A stretch of 8,692 bases of DNA, taken from positions 1 to 8,692 of the forward strand of contig CALELC010000299.1 in NCBI GenBank assembly GCA_937904535.1, in the 5' to 3' direction. Below the pieces are notes generated by a model. That model was not told the origin of the DNA. It searched no databases and worked only from the letters and a program-made list of their open reading frames with translations. Source of the DNA: an uncultured Planctomycetaceae bacterium (GTDB lineage Bacteria; Planctomycetota; Planctomycetia; Pirellulales; Pirellulaceae). A program made the translations under genes and the position numbers. Positions 1 to 6,937 of the stretch are shown here, in pieces; position 1 is the stretch's first letter; each line of letters starts with the position of its first letter.

Positions 1-135
1 ATCGACGCGATTCTAACCAACACACTCCTGCCAGCGATCAGCCAAGAGTTTCTCAAACGGATGATCGATGGCCAGCCAATCCAAAGTGTGCATATCAGTG
101 TGGCCGAACAAGAGTTTAGTTACACCTTCTTATAA
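1..135 (+). CDS. tssH: C-terminal end of a ClpV/TssH-like type VI secretion AAA+ ATPase (partial)
   Basis: The frame is open from base 1 and ends at TAA 133-135, giving the last 44 residues of a protein whose body lies left of the window. The fragment begins IDAILTNTLLPAIS and ends in SYTFL. It matches the remembered ending of ClpV/TssH proteins: an (I/V)D-x-(I/L)L-x3-LLP segment, then a helix with an RM-x-(D/E)G-x-x-I turn, then a final beta strand with an aromatic (FxYxF-type) end. ClpV is the Clp/Hsp100 unfoldase that disassembles the contracted TssB/TssC sheath in the cytoplasm so its subunits can be reused. ClpB, the closest alternative, usually ends in a strand with a different lead-in and lacks the NTLLP-like segment. 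No Walker motifs can be checked because the ATPase domains are outside the window, so this is a pattern-based call on a short piece. A perfect hairpin lies 15 nt after the stop, suggesting the transcript ends here. Confidence 0.62.
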   Translation: MDAILTNTLLPAISQEFLKRMIDGQPIQSVHISVAEQEFSYTFL

Positions 136-150
136 CCCCTCCTGAAGTTT

Positions 151-187
151 TGCCGTTGCTAAGCGCAACACTCGCTTAGCAACGGCA
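151..187 (+). terminator. Perfect 15-bp hairpin after the ClpV-like gene
   Basis: Bases 151-165 (tgccgttgctaagcg) pair without mismatch with 173-187, leaving the 7-nt loop 166-172. The hairpin begins 15 nt after the TAA at 133-135. Length, perfect pairing and position fit a transcription end or an mRNA 3'-protecting structure. There is no run of T after the stem on either strand, so it is not a canonical intrinsic terminator. A factor-dependent stop, a processed 3' end or a protein-binding palindrome remain possible. Confidence 0.6.
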
Positions 188-232
188 CCAACCTTCGAAC
201 GAGCCGCGCGTCCTTGGGCGTGTGTTGGCCGA

Positions 233-252
233 TCCGGCCCCTCTCGGCCGGA
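233..252. repeat. Small GC-rich inverted repeat
   Basis: Bases 233-239 (tccggcc) pair perfectly with 246-252 (ggccgga) around a 6-nt loop. A further 5-bp match, 216-220 with 253-257, could close it as an outer stem across a 12-nt bulge on the left arm. It lies in the leader between two genes and has no T tract. A 7-bp stem can occur by chance in GC-rich DNA, so function is uncertain. Confidence 0.3.
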
Positions 253-463
253 CGCCCGCTCAAACACTGCATCAGTGGAGCCTGCACAGGCACACGAATG
301 ATTGTTTTTCAGAATCTCAGGTCGCAGGCCTGGGTCAGATTCCCACCTCGAAGCATACAGCGACCATAACTGACGGTGGCAAGGCGAGGCCCCGCCCAGA
401 ACTGCCAAGTCATCATCTCCACACGCCGCCACGTTTTACTCTCGCCTCCTACCTACTTTCACT

Positions 464-469
464 GAAAGG
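464..469 (+). promoter_or_regulatory. Shine-Dalgarno-like site that decides the start at 477
   Basis: The sequence gaaagg lies 7 nt before the ATG at 477-479, a normal ribosome-binding spacing. No comparable purine-rich site precedes the alternative in-frame ATG at 222. This supports the shorter 298-residue reading of the gene. Confidence 0.55.
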
Positions 470-476
470 CAAATCG

Positions 477-1373
477 ATGGGAAAGCATGACAAACTGATC
501 GCCAAAGGGCTCAAGATCGTCGAGGACTGGAACAACACGTCAGTCCAATATCGCGATCAGTTTCTCACCGCCAAGAAGAACAATGTTGCCTGGGAAAAGA
601 AAACCATTAAGGATCTCACCGTCCAGGTCGAGAGCAATGGCGACATGAACAAGGTCCTGCGTGACATCGAGTCCTGCAGGCAATTCTTGCAGCAGAACGA
701 GAGCGCGCTTCAGCAAGCCTACGAGGAACACTACAAGTTTGTGCGGGGCAAACCACGCGAGGGCGCCGCTGCCGTCTGTCGGCAGCTGAAGCTGACTAGC
801 GACACCGAGGAATGGGACGCGGTGCTCGAAGGACTGAAACGCGCCTTGATCGACAACACCAAACAGTTCGCCGCGACCGAAGCGGTCTGGACCAAGGATT
901 TGGCTCCCCAAATCAAGCTCCTGAAGTCACGGCTCGACACCCTGGAATCGATTGCTAGAGGCGAAGGCAAGAAGAACGACCAATACCTCAAGCAGTTCCT
1001 TGAGTCCCAGGAAGCTTTTAAGAAAATGACCAAGGATATCACCGCGGAGCTCAAGACATCGCAGGCGGTCGATGACCTATCGGCGATGGAGAATCCGAAC
1101 TTCATGCAGGGCAACCCGAAGGCGCTGATCGGTAAGCTACAGACCTATGAGCTGCGACTGTCGAACATCCCCAAGATCCGTGCGCTGGTCGACAAAAACT
1201 TTGGGCGGATCATGAAATCGATCCCCGACAACTACCTCAAGCAACCGATGTGGTCACGAGCGGTGAGGACGCTGGAAAATAATCGCGACGAAATCCTCAA
1301 GACTCTCGACTATGCGGAGAAGGCGTTCGGATCGGCCGCCAAGAAGTTCAAGCAGAAGTTTCCTCACATCTAA
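477..1373 (+). CDS. Hypothetical all-helical, lysine-rich protein, candidate T6SS-neighbourhood protein
   Basis: This 298-residue protein has no family I recognise. The start at ATG 477 is chosen because a gaaagg site sits 7 nt upstream and because composition changes sharply there. The chain is rich in Lys, Glu, Gln, Asp and Leu, with few prolines or glycines, and looks almost entirely alpha-helical with coiled-coil stretches, for instance residues 40-90, 112-200 and 215-285. There is no signal peptide and no membrane segment, so it should be cytoplasmic unless secreted by a dedicated system. It has two cysteines, C67 and C101. The C-terminus is strongly basic (AAKKFKQKFPHI). The gene is 341 nt downstream of the ClpV-like gene on the same strand, behind a hairpin, so it is probably a separate transcript. 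Type VI accessory, effector or chaperone roles are guesses from position. That it is a genuine protein is well supported by length and by uniform composition. Confidence 0.85.
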   Translation: MGKHDKLIAKGLKIVEDWNNTSVQYRDQFLTAKKNNVAWEKKTIKDLTVQVESNGDMNKVLRDIESCRQFLQQNESALQQAYEEHYKFVRGKPREGAAAVCRQLKLTSDTEEWDAVLEGLKRALIDNTKQFAATEAVWTKDLAPQIKLLKSRLDTLESIARGEGKKNDQYLKQFLESQEAFKKMTKDITAELKTSQAVDDLSAMENPNFMQGNPKALIGKLQTYELRLSNIPKIRALVDKNFGRIMKSIPDNYLKQPMWSRAVRTLENNRDEILKTLDYAEKAFGSAAKKFKQKFPHI

Positions 1374-1989
1374 AGCAACGACCTGCGTCTTCGGTTAAAC
1401 CTGCCAGGCCGGCCCTTTCAGCCACTCGGTCCCCAAGCAATCGCGTCCGTCGGGCGCGAGGTGCCGAAGCTGGTCAGGCATGGCACGGCGATCGACACTC
1501 TAGCGCCCCATCGCTTCGCGAGGCACAGCGATCGCAAGAGTTCGGAAGTGTCGCGATAGGCGGCCGTCACTTCCTTGAGCTCATGGTTGCAAGGGCTGCC
1601 AACAGGCGGCGGGCCCCTTTGCCCTCGTGCTCCCACAGCCCATGTCATCCCGGTCAGCTCGACGCCGCCTGTGGTAGTTCAGCGCCGTAGGTAACGTTCC
1701 TGGAGCGATCAGCACGTCGCCGGTTCCGACCGACAGAGTTCGGCCCCAGCAGCACGCTGTGGCCAGCCAGAGGGTCGGGGCGAAGGTAAAAATCGGCGAC
1801 CTTGTGGGTCGGTGCTACGCTCGCGTGCCGGCCGCAGTTAAACTGTGCAGTCGCTGCGATCACTCCCCAGCCCCCTCCTGGTCCTCATCCTGCTGCTCCG
1901 CCCCATGTGCGGCGACGCAGCACTGCCCGCCTTCCTGAACCTTTCGTGGACAACTTCCCGTGAAGAATCTCCTGCTAGTCAATCGAGCG
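1374..1989. other. 616-nt gap without a convincing gene
   Basis: Nothing clearly coding is seen. Two short minus-strand frames (1418-1648 and 1654-1863) abut but lie in different frames. Stretches in the other minus frames also read somewhat protein-like, for example a segment reading MPDQLRHLAPDG near 1430-1475 and one reading GDVLIAPGTLP near 1690-1725. This patchwork could be a decayed gene on the minus strand, but I recognise no family and GC-rich DNA often gives such frames. No insertion-sequence ends, tRNA or strong terminator after the stop at 1373 were found. The promoter of the downstream two-gene unit should lie near the right end, but no consensus boxes stand out. Confidence 0.45.
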
Positions 1990-4900
1990 ATGCAAGCCCT
2001 GCCGCGTCGGACGCTGGTTCTCCTGATTGCTTGTTGGTTCGGCGCAGCATCGCAGATTCACGCCGCCGAACCGCTGTTGCAGCTCGAAAAAGACGACCAC
2101 GTTGCCATCATCGGCAACACGCTGGCCGATCGGATGCAGCACGATGCTTGGCTGGAAACATTCATTCATGCGTTGTATCCCGAGCACGATCTGACCTTCC
2201 GCAACCTCGGTTATCCCGGCGACGAACTCAAGACGCGGAGCCGCGAAGAGAACTTTGGCGATGCCGACCAATGGCTCACCAAGGTTCAAGCCGACGTTGT
2301 CTTTTGCTTCTTCGGCTACAACGAGGCGCTGCGGGGCGAGGCGGGCCTGGCACAATTCCGCACCGACTTGGCCGAAACGATCGACGGCATGTTGTCCCAG
2401 ACTTACAACGGGAAGACCGCTCCGCGGCTGGTGATGTTTTCGCCGATCGCCCACGAAAATCTCCACAGTCCCCATCTGCCGGACGGATCGGCCAATAATC
2501 GCAACCTGGCCATCTACACGGCAGCGATGCAGGAGATTTGCCAAGCGAAACAGGTCCTCTTCGTTGACCTGTTTCATCCGACCCAAGCACTCTATGCCCA
2601 AGCGCAGCAACCGCTGACGATCAACGGCATCCATCTGTCCGAAGATGGCGGCCGCGCACTGGCTGGCGTGATCACCCGCGCGCTCTTCGGCGGTGCCGAG
2701 CTCTCGCTTGATGAGCCGCAGTTAACCAAACTGCGCGAGGCGATTCAGGAGCGGAATTACTACTGGTTTAGCCGCTACCGAGTGATCGACGGCTACAACG
2801 TGTTTGGCGGACGCTCGAAGCTCGCCTGGTTCGGCCAGTCCAACGCGGACGTGATGATGCGCGAGATGGAGATCTTCGACGTCATGACCGCCAACCGCGA
2901 CCGTCAAGTTTGGGCGGCCGCTCGGGGCAGCGAACTGGTGGTGAAGGACGACAACCTGCCGCCGGAACTGGAGGTCCAAACCAATAAGCCTGGCGACCGG
3001 GAAGACGGCAGTTTCACCTATCTCGGTGGGCAGGAAGCGATCTCCAAGATGAAGTTGGCCGAAGGCATGCAGGTCAACCTGTTCGCCTCCGAAGAGATGT
3101 TCCCCGAACTGGTCAACCCGGTGCAGATGGCCGTCGATCCCGATGGCCATCTGTATGTATCGGTCTGGCCGAGCTACCCGCACTGGAACCCAACGCAGCC
3201 GCGCACCGACCGCATCCTCTGCCTGCGTGACGAGGACGGTGACGGCGTCGCCGACCGCTGCGTGATCTTTGCGGACGAACTCAATAGCGTCACCGGCTTT
3301 GAGTTTTGGGGCGGCGGGATGATCGTCGCCGCGCTCCCGGAATTGTGGTTCCTAAAAGACACCGACGGTGACGGCAAGGCAGACCTGAAGGTGCGAATGC
3401 TGCAAGGCCTTTCCAGCGCCGACTCCCATCACTCGGCCAATGCGATGCTGCTCGGGCCGGACGGCTGGCTGTACTGGTCGCGCGGAATCTTCAATGTCGC
3501 TGCAATCGAAACGCCCACACGCACCTATCGTTCGGGGCAATCAGGGGTTCACCGCTTCAACCCTCGCACCTTCGAGATGGAGTTTCATTTCCCGATCGGT
3601 CCCAACCCACACGGCGACGTCTTTGACCAATGGGGCTATCAGTTTGCCAATGATGGAACCACGGGAACCGGATCTTATATCAACATCGGCAAAGGACTTG
3701 GCAACAAGCAGTGGTTCAAACAGCGTGTGCGTCCGGTTGCCGCGACCGGCATCCTGTCCAGCAGCCACTTCCCCGAAGCCAACCAAGGCAACTTCCTGAT
3801 CTGCAATACGATCGGTGTACTGGGAGTGCTGCAGCACGAAGTCAAGTCCTCGGGAGCCGACATCCCCGCGGTCGAAATCGAGCCGATTCTGTTGTCAGAC
3901 GATCCCAATTTCCGCCCCAGTGATGTGGAGATCGGTGGCGACGGAGCACTTTATGTCGCGGACTGGAGCAATGCGATCATCGGTCACATGCAGCACAACA
4001 TGCGTGACCCTAATCGCGACGATCAGCACGGACGCATCTACCGTGTGACTTATAAGGATCGGCCCCTCGTCAAGCCGCTGCGACTCAAAGACCAACCGAT
4101 TGCCACCGTCTGCGATGCCTTCTACGCCAAAGAGAATGCAGCTCGGTACCGTGCCCGCATCGAACTCAGTGGCCGGGCCACGGCCGATGTCGTGACACAG
4201 GTCCTGGAATGGGCCGACGAGCGCGACGTCAGCAACGCCGACGATGCTCAGGCACTTCTAGAATGCTTGTGGGTGTTTGAAGAACACCGCGTACCGCAGC
4301 CTGCGTTGCTGGCCACGGTGATGCGCGCCGAGGAACCGCGGGTCCGGGCTGCTGCGGTGCGGACGCTGGGACACTGGGCAGGGCAGGTGCCGCAGTGGTC
4401 ATCGCTCTTGGTCCGTGCAGCACAAGACGGGTCACCACTGGTCCGTGCCGAAGCCGTGAAAGCGGCCGCCGAGTTCTCGGGTATGGAAGCCGCCGAGATC
4501 CTGTTCCAGGTCATGACCCAACCGACCGATCCGGAACTCGAGACGGTACTCAAATACGCTGGTGACCGCCTCGGCATCGCCAAACTGGTGCATGACGCCA
4601 TCGGTGCTGGGCAGACATTGTCCGCGCCCGCCTTGGCTTACGCACTGCAGCACGCCGGGCCCGAAGATCTGGCGAAGTTACCGCCGTCGGCCGCTATCTA
4701 TGAAGCGATCCTGAGTCGCAGCGACGTGCCAGTCGATGTGCTTGGCAAGTCGCTCCGTGGACTGGCCGAACTGAATCAGGCCAACCCGCTGGACCTCGCC
4801 CTGACACTGCTGGAACAACGAGATGCCGCCCTGCAAGCCGACTCGCTCGCCGGACTGGGGCAGTGGTTGCTTGAACAATCTGCCGAGGATCTCAAGCCGC

Positions 4901-6924
4901 TCCGGAACCGCATCGAGCAATTGGCACTCAGCGGAAAAGAAGCCCGCACACGCCAGCTCTCGTTTGCCTTGCTGATCCAAGCCGATGGTTCCGGCAGTGC
5001 CGCGTTCTATGCGGCATCAAGCAGCCGGGAGAATCAGCGTGACCTGCTAACGGCCGTCACTCACCTGAGCGATCCAACGCTGCGGTCCAGTCTGTATCCC
5101 GAGATCCGGAACCTGATCTTTGATCATGTCAGCGGAAGAGAAACGTCCGTAGCCGCGTCTGAACCGACTCCCGGAATCTCGGTCGAGTTCTACTATCCCA
5201 ATCCTCCCAACGTTGCCGTTGAAACCCTCGACAAGCTGACTCCGACCACCACCGGCGTCGCCGAACAGATCTCGATGAACGTCCCGCAGCGCACGCAGGA
5301 GGACGGGTTCGCGCTGCGTTTCACGGGGCTGCTGTCGGTGCCGCGAACCGGCAAGTACACCTTCGCGACCAACTCCGACGACGGCTCGCGGTTGTATATC
5401 AACGATCAACTGATTGTTGATAATGACGGCTTGCACGGCATGCGGGAATTGTCGGGAACAATCGATCTGACCGCCGGGCATCACAAGCTCGTTGTGACTT
5501 ACTTTGACAACGGAGGAGGCGACGGCCTGGAGGTGACCTGGTCGGGTCCCCGGCTGCGCAAACAAGCGATCGCTCCCGATCGGTTGTTCTTGCTGGGCGG
5601 TGAAGAATCGATTCGCGACATCGCCGTTAGCACCCTGGAAATGCTACCAGACCGGTATCAGGACAAGTGGAACGACTTGACGACGCTCATCAAGGGCGGC
5701 CACAGCCGGCCCGCTGCAATCCGGGTTTTGAAGTCGATTCCGCCGGATCAGCGTCCTGCCGATGGTGCTGGCGATCTGGTCGACAATCTGCTCGGCTACC
5801 TCAGCGAGTTGCCGGCACAGCGCCGGACCGGTGAGTCGGCAACTGAAACAGTGGAACTGGTCCGTTCGCTGGCAGAACGCCTGCCGGCCGAGCGCGTAAC
5901 GGAAATCCAAACGCGACTCCAGAATCTGGATGTGCGCGTGATCGCTGTCGGCACCGTGCAGGAACGGATGATCTTTGACAAAGAATTGATCGTCATCCAG
6001 GCGGGTCGGCCGGTCGAGTTCCGGTTTTCGAACATCGACTTCATGCCTCACAACTTTGTGATTGTGCAGCCGGGAGCACTCGAAGAAATCGGCGAACTCG
6101 CTGAAGCGACCGCACGCGATGCCGATGCAAAAGATCGGCACTACGTTCCGCGGTCACCCAAAGTGATGCTCGCCAGCCGCTTACTGGCGTCGGGTCAGAG
6201 CGAAGCGCTGCTGTTCGAGGCGCCGGCCGAACCGGGTATCTACCCCTATGTCTGCACCTATCCGGGACACTGGCGACGGATGTTTGGCGCCCTGTATGTG
6301 GTCGAAGACTATGAGCAGTACCAGGCCAATCCAGAGGCTTACCTGGCCGAGCATCCCATGGAATTGCACGACGAACTACTCAAATTGACGGCCCGCAACA
6401 CCGAATGGCAGTACGCCGATTTGATCAGCAAGGTATCTCCGCTACCTTCTGGACGATCCTTTGAGGTCGGGCGCAATCTGTTCCGTGCCGCCAATTGCGT
6501 CGGCTGTCACAAACTCAATGGAGAAGGCCATGAGCTCGGCCCCGATCTAGCAACCCTGGAAGCCTCGCGGCATACGCTCGAACACATTCTCAAATCGATT
6601 GTTGAGCCCTCGGTGGAGATCGATGAGAAGTATCAATCATTCAACTTCTTGCTCGATTCGGGCAAGATCGTCACCGGCTCCATTCTGGAAGAAACCCCGA
6701 CGGAACTCAAGGTTTTGGTGGATCCGCTGGCGCGGCGAGATCCGATCACGATCCAGCGAGATGAAATCGAAGAACAGGTGAAGTCGCCGGTTTCGATCAT
6801 GCCCGCAGGATTATTGAACAATCTCACGGAAGAAGAAATCATTGACTTAGTGGCCTACATTTTTGCCCGTGGCAATGAGCGTGATCGACTCTACCACGCT
6901 GGCCATTCTCATCACGATCATTAG
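1990..6924 (+). CDS. Secreted PVC-type multidomain redox protein: SGNH, dehydrogenase propeller, HEAT, PA14, azurin-like copper and cytochrome c domains
   Basis: The protein has 1644 residues from ATG 1990. A GTG at 1960 would add ten residues, but the ATG gives a classical signal peptide: RR at 6-7, a hydrophobic core, likely cleavage after IHA at 25. Domains in order: SGNH-hydrolase-like about 26-235; NHL/glucose-dehydrogenase-like propeller of the planctomycete 'membrane-bound dehydrogenase' family about 352-690, with two DxDxDGxxD loops at 414-422 and 457-465; HEAT-like helices about 710-1045; PA14 about 1062-1198; a short helical stretch to 1310; azurin-like cupredoxin about 1313-1439 with copper ligands H1354, C1422, H1427 and M1431; planctomycete heme domain with CVGCH at 1503-1507 and probable axial Met 1604 (SIMP). 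The end is His-rich. Family knowledge places such proteins outside the cytoplasmic membrane. The oxidised substrate is unknown; sugar binding by PA14 and electron flow through copper to heme are inferences. The SGNH domain lacks the usual nucleophile. A related gene follows after 13 nt. Confidence 0.92.
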   Translation: MQALPRRTLVLLIACWFGAASQIHAAEPLLQLEKDDHVAIIGNTLADRMQHDAWLETFIHALYPEHDLTFRNLGYPGDELKTRSREENFGDADQWLTKVQADVVFCFFGYNEALRGEAGLAQFRTDLAETIDGMLSQTYNGKTAPRLVMFSPIAHENLHSPHLPDGSANNRNLAIYTAAMQEICQAKQVLFVDLFHPTQALYAQAQQPLTINGIHLSEDGGRALAGVITRALFGGAELSLDEPQLTKLREAIQERNYYWFSRYRVIDGYNVFGGRSKLAWFGQSNADVMMREMEIFDVMTANRDRQVWAAARGSELVVKDDNLPPELEVQTNKPGDREDGSFTYLGGQEAISKMKLAEGMQVNLFASEEMFPELVNPVQMAVDPDGHLYVSVWPSYPHWNPTQPRTDRILCLRDEDGDGVADRCVIFADELNSVTGFEFWGGGMIVAALPELWFLKDTDGDGKADLKVRMLQGLSSADSHHSANAMLLGPDGWLYWSRGIFNVAAIETPTRTYRSGQSGVHRFNPRTFEMEFHFPIGPNPHGDVFDQWGYQFANDGTTGTGSYINIGKGLGNKQWFKQRVRPVAATGILSSSHFPEANQGNFLICNTIGVLGVLQHEVKSSGADIPAVEIEPILLSDDPNFRPSDVEIGGDGALYVADWSNAIIGHMQHNMRDPNRDDQHGRIYRVTYKDRPLVKPLRLKDQPIATVCDAFYAKENAARYRARIELSGRATADVVTQVLEWADERDVSNADDAQALLECLWVFEEHRVPQPALLATVMRAEEPRVRAAAVRTLGHWAGQVPQWSSLLVRAAQDGSPLVRAEAVKAAAEFSGMEAAEILFQVMTQPTDPELETVLKYAGDRLGIAKLVHDAIGAGQTLSAPALAYALQHAGPEDLAKLPPSAAIYEAILSRSDVPVDVLGKSLRGLAELNQANPLDLALTLLEQRDAALQADSLAGLGQWLLEQSAEDLKPLRNRIEQLALSGKEARTRQLSFALLIQADGSGSAAFYAASSSRENQRDLLTAVTHLSDPTLRSSLYPEIRNLIFDHVSGRETSVAASEPTPGISVEFYYPNPPNVAVETLDKLTPTTTGVAEQISMNVPQRTQEDGFALRFTGLLSVPRTGKYTFATNSDDGSRLYINDQLIVDNDGLHGMRELSGTIDLTAGHHKLVVTYFDNGGGDGLEVTWSGPRLRKQAIAPDRLFLLGGEESIRDIAVSTLEMLPDRYQDKWNDLTTLIKGGHSRPAAIRVLKSIPPDQRPADGAGDLVDNLLGYLSELPAQRRTGESATETVELVRSLAERLPAERVTEIQTRLQNLDVRVIAVGTVQERMIFDKELIVIQAGRPVEFRFSNIDFMPHNFVIVQPGALEEIGELAEATARDADAKDRHYVPRSPKVMLASRLLASGQSEALLFEAPAEPGIYPYVCTYPGHWRRMFGALYVVEDYEQYQANPEAYLAEHPMELHDELLKLTARNTEWQYADLISKVSPLPSGRSFEVGRNLFRAANCVGCHKLNGEGHELGPDLATLEASRHTLEHILKSIVEPSVEIDEKYQSFNFLLDSGKIVTGSILEETPTELKVLVDPLARRDPITIQRDEIEEQVKSPVSIMPAGLLNNLTEEEIIDLVAYIFARGNERDRLYHAGHSHHDH

Positions 6925-6937
6925 AAACAGGCGGCTT

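Larger units (their letters stand above)
188..476. other. Gene-free leader region before the helical protein gene
   Basis: This is the rest of the 341-nt gap between the ClpV-like stop and the next start. No gene is supported. In the frame of the downstream gene the sequence stays open from an ATG at 222, but the encoded stretch is Pro/His/Thr-rich and low in helix, unlike the lysine-rich helical protein that starts at 477, so I read it as untranslated. A minus-strand frame at 130-432 has equally unconvincing composition. A small GC-rich hairpin sits at 233-252. No clear -35/-10 pair was seen, although a promoter for the next gene probably lies here. Confidence 0.5.

Noticed and set aside
130..432. 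Minus-strand open frame of 100 residues over the leader region.
   Set aside because: Composition does not look like a folded protein, it crosses the strong hairpin and the end of the ClpV-like gene, and no start signal is seen.
222..476. N-terminal extension of the helical protein from ATG 222 (85 extra residues).
   Set aside because: Composition is Pro/His/Thr-rich and disordered, unlike the rest, and a ribosome-binding-like site sits correctly before the ATG at 477.
1960..1989. GTG at 1960 as start of the giant protein.
   Set aside because: It would place ten residues before an already complete signal peptide starting at ATG 1990; no ribosome site favours it. It cannot be fully excluded.
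1845..2498. Plus-strand frame whose first residues look like a signal peptide (PSPLLVLILLLRPM).
   Set aside because: After about 40 residues it overlaps the giant gene out of frame and turns Arg/Ser-rich, typical of a shadow frame; the hydrophobic start is probably chance.
1975..2634. Long minus-strand frame (219 residues), and others such as 5047-5565 and 5644-6141.
   Set aside because: They lie entirely inside the giant gene, whose plus-strand frame is backed by clear domains; these are shadows common in GC-rich DNA.
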